From the NCBI GenBank assembly GCA_016987375.1, contig PJRA01000143.1, positions 229,272 through 288,479 of the forward strand: a stretch of DNA of 59,208 bases. Direction: 5' to 3'. The position numbers and the translations under genes were made by a program. Every line of letters begins with the position of its first letter. Within the stretch, counting starts at the first letter, position 1. The stretch comes from Brachionus koreanus (taxonomy: Eukaryota; Rotifera; Eurotatoria; Ploima; Brachionidae). Of this stretch, positions 1 through 11,150 are shown piece by piece. A model generated the notes under the pieces. That model was not told the DNA's origin, did not search any database, and worked only from the letters and a program-made list of their open reading frames with translations.

Positions 1-1720
1 CACTTAAATGACCATTTACATTTACTCTAAAAGATCTTAAATGTATAAACGATCTTATCCAATAAATAAGATAAGGGGGTAGATTAGTTTTAATTAGCTT
101 GTAGATAAGTCCTTCGTGCCAAACTTTATCAAAAGTTCAGATTAGAAAATTTAAATAATAAAGAATTGGAATTGAATGAAGTTTAAAATAAAAGTGCGAG
201 TTTTTTTTCATCTAAGTTGTTATTAATTATCTTAACAAAATTGCGTCCGCGCGTCCTATCTAATCTTTTTTCTAAGATTTGTTCATTCTTCTAAAAAATA
301 AATATTTAATTAGCGCCGGATAACTAACTCTTTCATCTTTTGTAAAGATAATTTGTGACTAGTTTTTAAAATATTATTGATGTTATCTAAAATAAGGAAA
401 GATTGATTAATTATAAGATTATCAAAGATTAATTTAGATCATCGATCGGGCTTTGTTATACAATGAAATTATTCATTTGTTTGAGCTCTTCAAAATAAAA
501 AACAAAAAACAAATTTGTTTATTTTTAATTTAGAAAATTTTCTCATTTAAATTAAATAGAAATTGAATTATCATATATTATTCGCTAGATATTTTGAAAA
601 TAAAAACAAATAATTATATTTTTTTAAAAAAGTTTTGGACAATATTCTTTTATTTTAAAGCTTAAAATAAATAATTGATTTTTAATGCTATAAATTAAAC
701 TTGTCGCCCAATATTTTTTCAATTTTTATTACCTTAAATCACCTGTAGTCGAAAAAACAGAAAAAAGATTAATAGTTATTAGAACTAAATTTATTTTATT
801 TGATATTTTTATTTAAAAAAATAAAATAAAAAAAATGACTAATAGTAAAAATACTAATAATAGCATTAGAAAATTAAATGGTTTGAAATTGATTATCAAG
901 AATTTTTCAGTAAAATACTTCTCAAATTTCCAAAAAATTTGACTTTTATAAATAAATCTTTATTAAGCATAATTAATGGTTGATGTTTTATTTGATTTTA
1001 AAAGCTAATTATGATATTTAAAATTTTTTTTTTTACTAAATTTAAAAAAAAGATGATTCACTAAAATTCAATTTAAATATTCACCGCTTTAATTGCAAAA
1101 TAAAATTTTTAAAAAATATAAACAAAATAAGAACTTGAGTATTATTTTAAACTTTAATTAATTTTATTGATAGGAGTTTTTTTTTTATTTTTAAAACAAA
1201 AAAAAAGATTATTTTGTAAGATTATACATTTTGTTAACGATCAAGTCTAGTTTGTAGACATCTTTCTTACGATCTAATTAACTAGAATCAAGAAAATTAT
1301 TTTTCAAATATGATTTTATCTAAATAAAGATTTCGATTCTTATTTAAATAATCAGTGATTTTTTTAATTGAAACCAAACACCTTCTCCTATTTTTGAATA
1401 AAAATATTTTTTTCTAAAAGCTTTAAATTTCAAAAAAATTTATCCACCAATTTTTGAGCTGGCAAAAATATTCTTTTTTTACAAAAGAAAAATTTTACGC
1501 GATTAAATGTAAATAAAATTAAGAAAAATCTAAAATCAAAAAAAGGTCAGAAAATAATGAAGATAGTTTTAAAAAGATTTTTTGTCATACAAATTAAAAA
1601 TGTTTAAATATTTTTTAGCTAAGAATAATAAGCATATTTGTTAGCAATTTAAAAATAGAGTTGGATATTGGATATTATCTCACTAGTCTAAGAAATTATT
1701 TTTTTATTTTAATTATATAT
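1..1720. other. AT-rich intergenic DNA, no gene seen
   Basis: This stretch is homopolymer-rich AT sequence with stop codons in all frames. I recognised no protein domain, RNA gene or bounded repeat in it. Confidence 0.5.
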
Positions 1721-1726
1721 TATTTG

Positions 1727-1790
1727 TTTGAGAGAAACCCTCAGGCTACTCAGAATGGAACTAAGTCCTTCTTTTTAGCCTAAAGATTAT
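1727..1790. repeat. Divergent copy of a short dispersed repeat
   Basis: The core resembles three other copies in the window (near 6150, 50165 and 57570): a GG/CC-rich stretch, then a GGAATGGA-like block, then CTAAGTCCTTC. This copy is the most diverged and loses similarity after the TCCTTC block. It belongs to a short interspersed family of unknown class. Confidence 0.35.
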
Positions 1791-2214
1791 TAAAAAGGAT
1801 CAAAAATTGTTTAAAATGTGTTTAGAATAAAAATCCAAGAAAAAATAAAAAACATAAATAAATATAAAGATTGGCGGTTGTTGTTGGTTAAGCGTATTGA
1901 TCCAAAGCTATCTTCCATTTAGGAAAATACTAAAGTTTTAGAACAATGAACTAAATTTGGAATTGTTATTTGTTTGGTGCAACATGAATTCGTTAAGATC
2001 TAAGTTTAGCTGTGCATGGTTTTCGCGTCTGATCAAAAAACTTTAGAGAAGTGAATGAGTTTTATTTGATGTGTGTATGGAATATAGTTTAATTTATAGT
2101 TTTTTGATTTTATTAATTTTTCAAAAAGGTTGGATAAGCCTCGGGCGGAGTTTCGCTTTTGTCATTAAGAGGATTTAATTAATATGTTACTTCATAAATT
2201 ATTCGCTTTCCTTT

Positions 2215-2400
2215 GATTTAAGTTCTTTTATTGTTTTGCTAGTAATCCAAGATGTCTAAGTAATCTGCAAAAAAATCTTTTTTAACCGGAAGCTTTTTTG
2301 ATAAATCAATGAAATATATAGTAAATAAGGTTGGCGAAAGGAAAGGAAAAATTTTTTGATATTAAATTCGGTGAAATGTTCCTCTTTTTTAATTATATTG
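2215..2400 (-). mobile_element. LINE reverse transcriptase fragment (palm)
   Basis: Minus-strand translation gives LSPTLFTIYFIDLSKK followed about 10 residues later by FFADYLDIL. These are the motif B-distal segment and motif C of a non-LTR retrotransposon reverse transcriptase. The catalytic FADD box reads FADY, so the second aspartate is lost. Plausible finger residues precede it to about 2450, but stops and frameshifts prevent a longer ORF. It is a dead fragment of about 60 codons in gene-free DNA; clade unassigned. Confidence 0.6.
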
Positions 2401-3079
2401 TGCAGAATAATATTTCTACCAGTACCTTTATCAATTATTTCCGATTAGTTTCCTGATTAGTTTTTGCTATGAAATCTCGACCTTTCGGTTCTGAAAAAGA
2501 AAAATTTTAATAAATCTGCTTAGTTTTTTCAAATTTTTTTTCAACAGGTAAAATTGTATCAGGATCAATTTTTTCACTATATACTATATTAAACATTCAA
2601 CAGATATAAGTTAATGCTTATTTCTACAAAGGTAATCTGAACAGACTGAGGTTTAACTTAATTTTGGAAAGACTTTTTTATTTACTTATGAACAATTGGT
2701 CTTGTAACGATCACTTTTTAAAATTTTTTAGTGTATTATATCATGCAGCACTAAATATACTTTTGGACAGTTCGAATATTTTTAATTTTACTTTAACTTT
2801 TTTAGTTTAATTAGTATTTTTACCTTTAGAAAGAATTTTCTGTGAATTTAGAAGTATTAGTAGAAGTAAGTAGAGCAACGACTTGAGAAATGTTAACAAG
2901 TTCAAGTAGGGCAGCAAAAATCCTACTTCATACATGCATCCATACTTTCAGTTGTGTGTTAAATATCTTATTGTTTATTCCATTGTTTTTACGATATTAT
3001 TTAAAAAATAAATGGCGTTGGGTGATGTATTTTTTTTTCTAAATTTTCAATTGTTTTCTAAAATTCAATTTTCATTTCA

Positions 3080-3580
3080 AATTGCCAATTTTTTTACACG
3101 GCCATCAAAACGATCAGGGTCATTTTTTGACGGTTTAGTGACCATACCGATGGTACCCAGCATTAATCGTTAGTTAATCTACAATCTTGAACACTTGAAA
3201 GAGGTCATCCATTTCCATTTGAAAATTGATCAGGTCCATTTTGTAAAACTTTTCAACTATTCAGAATAATTTAATTTTCTCAATGACTATTCTAACACTC
3301 TTCTTTGAACTTTCTCTAACTCATTTAAATCTTTTACACAGTAAAATCTGTTAAAAATTCACTTTTAGTACTATGTTTAACATCCCATTTAATAAAATAA
3401 TTTGTTTTTCTAATATACTAAGGTCTTTTAATGCATACAATTATTCGTGTGTTATCTACATTGTCTTTACACTCATTCTCATTTATTTCAAGCATCTAAT
3501 TGATATCTATAGTGGACAGTAGTGAACCTAAAACAGTGCCTTGATGTATACCACTTAAAATTTAAAGCCATGCAAGGTTA
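3080..3580 (-). mobile_element. LINE reverse transcriptase and C-terminal fragment
   Basis: On the minus strand, SGIHQGTVLGSLLSTIDIN (about 3497-3557) matches the GVPQGSVLGPLLF region of LINE reverse transcriptases. About 160 bp further on come DLNELEKVQRRVLE (about 3292-3333) and DLFQVFKIV (about 3180-3220), typical of the C-terminal part of Jockey/CR1-like ORF2. The interval between is far too short to hold the FADD motif and connection, so this copy is internally deleted. Stops interrupt every segment. Confidence 0.6.
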
Positions 3581-4295
3581 ATATTCCCTAAAATAACTAA
3601 TTCAAAGAAAATCTTGACCTTTAAAAAAAAACTATTAGAATTTTTATGTTTTTACTCGGTTCTATTGTACTCAATAATTCAAATATTTCTAATTGTAAAT
3701 AATTTTTCAACATTTAAAAATTTATTCAACTAAATTAAAAATACCCATGGTTGCATCTTAATTTATCTCAAATTTTGTTGATATTCACAATTGCCTCTGA
3801 ATGTATTATTTGATTTTCATAGATCAAAAGAGTAATATTTAAAAAAAATTTTGCTTGATGCACTATTTGTTTATTCACAATTAGCCTGAACAAAAAAACT
3901 CCTACTTAAAGTAAATCCAATTTAGACGGAAACTATTTTGAAATTTGAAAACAACATTTATTATTTTAATAAGATTAAAAGCTTTTTAATTTTTTTAATT
4001 TTGCTTTATAATGTAAAAAACATGCCTGAAGTAGTTTTAGTTTTGACTAAAAAACACAATCTATAGCTGAAATAAAAAGGAAAAATCAATAGTCATAGAA
4101 AAGCCAGTCTAAGTGCATTACTGTCATTTGAACCTCTAATCCTAAGAGCAGCTTTTTATCTCTTAGACTAATCGCAATACGAAATAACCGTTTGAATTGA
4201 CAAAATTTCCTGTTTTTTTACCATTTTAATATTAAATTTAATCTTTAAACCAGTCGAATGATTAAAAAAAATCTCTTAAATTTGCTATTTCTTTT

Positions 4296-4510
4296 AATTA
4301 GTAGTAGTAGTAGTAGTTACCGTGGTATAGTGCTTTATACCAACGCAAGTATGCGCTTGGCCATTTAGGGTATTGCATTCCTTGTGAGTTATGCTTTTAT
4401 ATTTCTTTATCAATTATTGCCTTGAAATCATTTATTGTTCTAGCTGATATTGCTTCTTTTGGTAGTTCATTCCATGATTGAAAAACTCAGTTATTAAATA
4501 AAGATTATTA
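4296..4510 (-). mobile_element. LINE 3' end with trinucleotide tail
   Basis: Minus-strand translation includes FQSWNELPKEAISARTINDF, the WNxLP...SxNxFK-like end of many LINE ORF2 proteins. The element then runs into six CTA units (TAG on the plus strand, about 4299-4316), which look like its 3' microsatellite tail. Only the last 60 or so codons survive, as expected for a 5'-truncated LINE insertion. Confidence 0.6.
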
Positions 4511-4519
4511 CAGTTTAAG

Positions 4520-5335
4520 CTTTTCTCAACAATTAACTTATTTAATTTACAAATATTCTTTTTCAGAAAAATTAAATTTTAATATAAACTTAAACATAAA
4601 TTTTCTATTAAAATAACGTGTTATTATGGAGACTTTTAGCTAATATTTTAGTTTTGTTCTCAGTAAAAATAAACATTATATAATTAAAATTAATTTGTTT
4701 TTTTTTCAAGTAATTTTCAAAACAATTAACTTCTCTTTTTCTGTTCTAAGTCTCCTACTTTGGCCTCATAGGATGTGTCAGAAAAGAAGCTTTTTTTTTA
4801 AATTGATTGCAAATATTTCAAACTCTTAAAATGGTTTTTAAATTCTAATTCAACTTGCTCGTAGTCAAACCGATCCTCCTTTTTCTTCTATTTTTTTTTA
4901 TTTTATAAAATAAATTGGTTCTCATTTCAAAAAGAAAATGTTATAAAAGTTTGTTTTAAAAAAGTACAGAAGAAAAATTGTTCTAATTTTAGCGTAATTT
5001 AGAAATAAAAATTTCATTTAAAAAAAACAACTAGAATGCATACTTTAAGGTTTGGTCTTTTTTCAACCCATTTTTCTTGTTATACTAACTAATTATTTTG
5101 TTGTGGTAAATCATGATTAAGCTAAATGGTACTTACAGGAGGTACAAATTATCTAATGCTTCTGAAAAATACCCATTAGACATTGATCAATGAAGGTCTA
5201 TTCTTTAGTTAAATACATATTCAATAATAAACAGTTTATCCTTAAATTTTTTATTAGTTGATTAATGTACTAAAAAAGGCTCTGTATTAATTTAGAAATG
5301 CTAATAAAAATTGCAGCTATGTAATGTATGTAAAT
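4520..5335. other. AT-rich intergenic DNA, no gene seen
   Basis: I see no coding potential, RNA gene or bounded repeat in this interval. Confidence 0.45.
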
Positions 5336-5337
5336 AG

Positions 5338-5475
5338 TACATTTATGTAAATTGTATCTTTTACTCTTTTTTCTTCTTTTTTCTTTTGTAAAAATTCAAA
5401 ATTTTCAAATTTGAGGATTTAAACGAAAGTGAAGGCTATTCGGACAAACCCAGGGACATTCCCCCACAATTAATT
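5338..5475 (+). repeat. Dispersed repeat family A, copy 1
   Basis: About 138 bp align along their whole length with 57299-57440. Shared blocks include GTAAATTGTA, a CT-rich run, TTTTGTAAAAATTCAAAA, GAAGGCTATTC and ACAAACCCAGGG, ending in ATTCCCC then CACAATTA. Similar CCAGGG-ATTCCC blocks also occur near 31541 and 32484. Short length and matching ends suggest a SINE-like or MITE-like repeat; the class is unknown. Confidence 0.55.
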
Positions 5476-6149
5476 ATAAAAAAAAATGTGTTTAAATAGC
5501 ATTGTTTTGTGCCAAATTATTATTAGCAGTTTATTTCATTGAAAAAAATCATCACTCATATTAAAAAAATCAAACTATGTGTGGTAATAATCAACTTGAT
5601 AATCTTAAAATCGGTATACTTAAACCAAACATAGAAAAATATCTATGTGAAAAAAATTTTAAATTGTACAATTAGTCAAATTTAATTTTTTATCTTAAAT
5701 TCTCAAACACTTCTAAATTATACTATTTTAGTAATTTTTGTTTATAAATTAAATAAAATAATTTGCAAGGGGACTTAAAAGAAGGCTTTTGTCGTTCGTC
5801 TGGATTAGTCCCGGCAAACTACTAAATCTATTTTTCAAATAAAAAAAAAAGAAAGATCTCTAAAAGTGGTTGTTTCTTTGTCATTGTAAAATCAAACTTA
5901 TCTTAATCAAACAAAAGAGAGAGTCAAAAATGTTATTCGTTAGAAAATTTCAGATATAAAATTGAATACTATGAAAATATTAAACTTATTTTTCTGGATT
6001 ATCAATTCAAAGATATTTTTTTGTTTTCAAGTAAAAATATTACTAAATTTACTGATTTTATTTTTTATAATGCTACATTTAACTAACAGTTATTTTATTG
6101 TTGCTAATTAATTACCTTTGTTATTGTTTTTTTATTCAAAATATAGTTT

Positions 6150-6215
6150 GGGTTTAAACCTCGGCAGTTCGGAATGGATCCTAGTCTTTCCTCTCAGACA
6201 CATGAAAAAAACATT
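6150..6215 (+). repeat. Dispersed repeat family B, copy 2
   Basis: This copy shares the order CTCGGCA..., GGAATGGA, CTAGTC(T/C)TTCCT and CACATGAAAAA with copies near 50165 and 57570. Its reverse complement has a GTGGCCGAAAGG-like block that loosely resembles a Pol III A box, so a tRNA-derived SINE is possible. No convincing B box is seen. Confidence 0.45.
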
Positions 6216-6219
6216 GCTT

Positions 6220-7095
6220 TTATTAGTTTCAAAAATAATAGTGAATTGGATGAAATGTAATAATTAAAATAAAAAAAATAATAAGAATAAGAGCTACAGC
6301 AGACTGCGTGTGGAACAAATCTTGGTGTTATTATAAACTTGCTAAAATTAAACATTTTAATTAAATCGATCCCAGTAAAAAGGCCAATACATCAAAAATT
6401 TCAATCAATTAATCAATTAAGCTTTTTAATTTTGATACTTTGAAGGATTATCTTTGAAAATTTCTTTAAAATTGCCTATATCGATTTTATTAATAAATGT
6501 ATTTTCCTGTTTTCAAAAGAAGAAAAAAGGATAACTTTCTTTTATTTTATGAAATACAATGAGATCAATAGGCTTCTTTCTGAGTTTTTGATTTCTCTGT
6601 AACTTATGATTTACATAGATGGTCGTAATCAAATCAAAGTTTGACAGCCTTAACAGATTATGTAAGTCAAGTTATTAAGTAAATCTGGTGACAAAGTATC
6701 ACATTTTATTTTAGTTAGTTTTTCTGCAAATAATTATAGAGTAAGAGCAAATAAAATTTTATTATTAGTTAAGTGACGTTTTGGTATAGAAACGCCTATA
6801 CTATTAGCTAATTTATTGCTCAAAGACAATAAAATTGAAATAAATATTTATCGATAACATTATCTGAGCGAGACTTCCCACACTGCTTGCATATTTACCA
6901 AGAGAATATGGCGGTATCATAAACGGAACTTAGGTTTTTATTATAATTTAAATTAAAAAGCCGATTTATGGCTATAAGGTTTCAAAATCTGATTAAATAT
7001 TAAAAATTACGCAAATCATCTTATTTAAATATCGTTGATTGATTAGCAAAATTAAAACATCCTTTTTAATTTTTTTCCTAATTTTTAATTTCATT
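6220..7095. other. Intergenic DNA upstream of the small secreted-protein gene
   Basis: I recognised no gene or repeat. The promoter of the gene starting at 7178 presumably lies in the 3' part, but I cannot name a core element with confidence. Confidence 0.4.
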
Positions 7096-7177
7096 CATAT
7101 TGCGCAATATTACAAAATTCTATATATTTTTTTTTAATTTTAAGAATTTTATTAGATTCAGGAAAGCGAATATTAGC

Positions 7178-7579
7178 ATGAATTTGTGTAAATATAGCGT
7201 ATTGTGGATTGCAGTGTTGGTGGTGCTGTTCGGCATTGGTCATGGGCAGTCAGCCGAGAACGACTCTCAAGAGGATTCAGTCGAAGAAGTTGAGAAAGCT
7301 GTTAATTTATTGATACTGAGCAATATACGCAATCTGTTAGATTTGCAAAGAAACTTGATAAGACAAGAGGTTAGCGATGTGTCGGTGAGACCGCGGTCTC
7401 TCACGCTCACCGATCTCATTATCAAAAACAAAAAGTCGAGCTCGTTGCCGCCAAGTTTTGTGCAGTTTTTGAAAAATCCCCACAATAGACAAAAATTTGA
7501 AGTACTTCAGAAGCTATTCGAACAAGAGGTCGAAAACTACAGACAAATTCAAAGAATGATTTATTCATATGGAAAATAA
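7178..7579 (+). CDS. Small secreted protein of unknown function
   Basis: A single-exon ORF of 133 residues; I chose the first ATG that begins a good signal peptide (MNLCKYSVLWIAVLVVLFG, likely cleaved near GHGQ-SAEN). An in-frame upstream extension to 7100 starts at TTG and is AT-rich, so it is probably 5' UTR. The mature part starts acidic, then has a basic serine-rich linker (KNKKSSS) and a strongly helical C-terminal third. The protein ends YSYGK. A Gly-Lys end can be trimmed to a C-terminal amide, so a peptide-hormone precursor is conceivable, but no known neuropeptide signature is present. Codon usage is clearly more G+C-rich than the flanks, which supports a real gene. An AATAAA signal lies at 7689-7694. 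Confidence 0.7.
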   Translation: MNLCKYSVLWIAVLVVLFGIGHGQSAENDSQEDSVEEVEKAVNLLILSNIRNLLDLQRNLIRQEVSDVSVRPRSLTLTDLIIKNKKSSSLPPSFVQFLKNPHNRQKFEVLQKLFEQEVENYRQIQRMIYSYGK

Positions 7580-7739
7580 TTTTGATGGATAATTTTGTCT
7601 TTTTTAATTTTTTATTTATCTATTTTTTTCTATTTTCTTAATAATAATCATTTTATTAATCGAAGAACCAGAATTTATTCAATAGAGGAATAAAAAATGT
7701 AAAATGTTTTAGAGATTTTTCAATAAATGAGTTTTGTCT

Positions 7740-8800
7740 TTGTAACCAGTTAATTTATTCTGGTCACTGTTAACTTTAATTTTATTTAAATTAAATAAAA
7801 TTTCTAAGCTTTAAAAAAAAAACGAATAAAAATTTTTCATTTGAACTTTTTTTTACAAACAAAAATTTATTTAAACACAAATTGAAAACTTCTAGAAATA
7901 TTTGCTCTCTAAAATTATTTTCTCATTGTTTTTCTAGCTTCGAGTGTTATCTTGAAGAAACAAATCTAGCTTTCGGTTGACCAAAAAAGAATATTTTCTT
8001 CAAGTAATACCTACATATTCGATCTAATTGTTCATAAAAAAGTTTGCATTTATACAGTAAGCTTTATTCTTCCTTGGAAATTACATCTGTTCTATTGTGT
8101 TTTTATAGGGTTTTTTATTAGTTGCACTTTAAACGTTAAATGTTTTATAAGTGTTTTATTAATCTTAGTTTTAAAATAGAAAATGGACGTTCTAAATAAA
8201 AATAGAAGTAACGGAAAGGTTAGAGTTTTAGTTTAACAAAGTTGTTTTTAATAGTTAGAAAATAAAGATTAAATAATCTAAGCCTAGATCCATGCGTCGT
8301 AAGTAGTGTAAATATAATAATATGAATAAAACAGTTTCGATTAGAGAGCACATCTAATTTTGCTCTTGTGGTTATACACTACAACACCAAACACACAACA
8401 TAATCTTTCTATCGAAGCGTCCTCTCTACCATTGAATGAGCTGGTTGAAATAGGTCTAATCACTGATTTCTGCTATCAAATTTTCTAAAACAGTTCCATT
8501 CTATCACACAAATAATGATCTCTCTGAAAAACCGTTCATTTAAAAGATATTCTGATAAGTAATTTCAATGGTTCAATGAATATCGAAATCTGTCAAATAA
8601 TTAGGGACAACTTGATAATGTCTGTTAACTTGGTTAATTAAATTAAGGTCACACTGTGATATGTGAAAGGTCATTTGATAATTGGCCTGTGATTGCTTTG
8701 AGCCGCGGTACACAGAGTATTCTAGTCGATAACGGCTGAACTACTTCACCCTTTCTTTCTTCAAAAGCTTGTATTACCACTTTTAAACTTTCACTTTCAC
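7740..8800. other. Intergenic DNA, no intact gene
   Basis: Short coding-looking stretches (for example plus strand near 8400-8470) have no recognisable domain and are stop-interrupted. They may be the unrecognised 5' part of the LINE that begins near 8850. Confidence 0.35.
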
Positions 8801-8849
8801 TTTCAATATGATTGAGAAGAAACTAAAGAAAGAAATTACCCTATCTTCA

Positions 8850-10350
8850 CCGACAACTCATCATTGATGGATAACATGAATGGCATTGAATACACAGCTA
8901 CATATCTACACGAAGATAGCCATGCAATTCAAATATCACCAAAAGAAATGATTGACTCACTAACTGGAACAGCGTCACCTGGTTTTGATTGCATCTCTAA
9001 TAAAGTTCTCAAAAATCTACCCTTTAACACATTAAGCTCGATCCACACAATTTTCAATGCCTCTCTTAGACTCGTTTACGTACCATCAATATGGAAAAAT
9101 CAATAGTCATGAAACCGAAAAAGAATAAACCACCTGACAATTTAACATCATACAGATAGACCTCGATTTTAAACTGCCTGGTGAAATGGCTCGAGATAAT
9201 AATATACATTAAAATACAAACTTGGACAGAAAGAGAAGAGATTCTTCCGCCAAGCCAATCTGGATTCAGGAGAAACAAAAGTACCCAAGACCATATTCTT
9301 AGAATTAATCAATCAATTGTTGATGGCTTCAATGGAAATGAATTAACCGGAGCTATTTTTTTCGCCCTGGAGAATTCCTTTGATAAGACTTTCACTTTCG
9401 CTTCACTTGATGCTTGTCATCGTGGAAATTAAAAGACCAAAATATTCATTACTTGTTGCTAAACTGGACCAGAAACTTCCTAAATAACCGATTGTTCCAA
9501 GTTTCTCACAATCAAACCTTTTCATCTGAAAAGTCAATAACTTGTGGGGTCCCTCAAGGTATTTATCTCTCACCGACCCTATTTATTCGTTTCTTTAGTG
9601 ATATTCCCTACAGTCTACCAAATGAAGTAAAAATTGCTCTATTTGCAGATGATCTTTGTATATGAATCACAAGAACCCGTAAAAAAAGAAATTGAGCGTG
9701 TCCTTTAAAATGCAATAGACAAAATTGTGAAGTTTTGGAAAAAATGGGGGTTCAAAATGAATAAAACAAAAACATCCCACGCTACTTTCACAAAAGCTGG
9801 TGCTAGAAAAAACTACGAAAGAAAATACAAGCTAAATGTTTAAATGAACAAGAAAAGGTACCACTTGAGCAGAATCCAACCTTTTTATGTATCAAACTTG
9901 ATCCAAAAGCTTCCTACACAACACATCTACATAACGTGATTAAGAAACAGACGTCAAAAATGAATCTTATTTAAAAATTAAAAGCTTTAAATGGAGTTCT
10001 TCTCTAAGAATCAATTTAACTCTCTATAAAACTATAATCCGCTCGGTTTTTGACTATTGTTTCATTTTAAATTGGGGGACAAAAAAATGAAGCTTAAACT
10101 ATAAAAAATGCCAAACAGGATTCTGAGAATTATATAAGTTTTTCCTCTCAAAACAAGCATTGATGCTATACAAAGAGTGCTAAAAATTGATGAAATAGAA
10201 GACAGATCAAACCAACTATTCATTAAATTTATGCAAACGAAAGCTAAGCATGAACTAATCGCAAAAGAAATCTAAGATTACCTCTCTATAAAACCCAATG
10301 AATCACAACAAAAATTCAGAACAGCTTTTGATAAACTACAATTATAAATT
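8850..10350 (+). mobile_element. Decayed LINE ORF2 (reverse transcriptase)
   Basis: Collinear plus-strand segments in shifting frames spell out a non-LTR reverse transcriptase: SPGFDCISNKVLKNLP (8973-9020), QSGFRRNKSTQDHILRIN (9259-9312), then FFALENSFDKTF for motif A (9358-9395), GVPQGIYLSPTLF (9545-9583) and LFADDL for motif C (9640-9657). A C-terminal YKTIIRSVFDYCFILNWGT follows at about 10020-10080, and a tail reaches 10350. Motif C keeps both aspartates. Several frameshifts and stops separate the parts, so it is dead. No endonuclease domain is recognisable upstream. The family resembles Jockey/CR1-type LINEs; clade not resolved. Confidence 0.8.
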
Positions 10351-10554
10351 ACAAATATATTCCTAAGAGGCTGGGGTTATTAAAAGGACCTGATTATAAT
10401 TATTTTGAGATAATTAAGTTTTGTTCATGGAATAAATTTAATTTTCTATCAGAAGAAATGAATACTAAGAAAATTAATAATAAGAAGACAAATAAAGAAA
10501 AATAGAAAAAACAACGCCTCGTTGTTCAAAATCAAAATTCAATCTGCTTCCTAA

Positions 10555-10776
10555 AATAAAGAACTTCATTGACTGCAAGAAAGCCTTTGATAGCATTCCA
10601 CAAAGAAGTCCTGTGGATTTCGAATGTTAGAAGATGCGTGAATCTGACAAAAAAATCTAACGAACACCTTCAACATTGGAAGTCTGTGAACGATTCTTGG
10701 GATGCACTGGCCAGAGACACTGAAGTATACAAAAGAACAAATTCAGAGCATTAGATTGCGATGGTTTGGTCATGAG
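10555..10776 (+). mobile_element. Internally deleted LINE: motif A joined to C-terminal tail
   Basis: The plus strand reads FIDCKKAFDSIPQ (10564-10602), a clear motif A of a LINE reverse transcriptase. Only about 130 bp later it reads EQIQSIRLRWFGHE (10734-10776), the R-L-R-W-x-G-H block near the end of such ORFs. The several hundred codons that normally separate them are missing. This is a different LINE family from the one ending at 10350. It abuts an inverted repeat. Confidence 0.65.
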
Positions 10777-10788
10777 TTTAAAAATTGC

Positions 10789-10956
10789 TCTGCAAAATGT
10801 ATCAACTAATACAAGGTTTGTATCACCCAAATTTAGTCAGAGAAAAAATTCTGCATTTGTGCAAAACAGTATTTGCATTAGAAAATTGTTAAAATTTAAT
10901 TGCACAGACTAAATTTGGGTGAAACAAATCTTGTATCAGCTGATACATTTTGCAGA
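10789..10956. repeat. 50-bp inverted repeat (fold-back element)
   Basis: Left arm 10789-10838 and right arm 10907-10956 are reverse complements at 46 of 50 positions (TCTGCAAAATGTATCA...CACCCAAATTTAGTC), separated by 68 bp. The left arm starts 13 bp after the LINE RWFGHE block. This looks like a MITE-type fold-back insertion; no clear target duplication was found. Confidence 0.75.
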
Positions 10957-11150
10957 ACGGTTTTTAGACTCTTAGAAAAACGTTATTTTTATTTTAAATT
11001 TTTGTTTCGTGTTCCAAAATTCAAAATGGCCAAACTTTTCAAGACACTCTTCGAAATACTACAAACTACTAATTTAAAAAAAAAGATTATAGATTTTATT
11101 TTTATTTTATCAAATTGAAATTAAAAAAAAAAAACTTTTCTTATTTAATC

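Noticed and set aside
7100..7177. N-terminal extension of the small secreted protein
   Set aside because: It starts with TTG, is AT-rich, and would bury the signal peptide; the ATG at 7178 is better.
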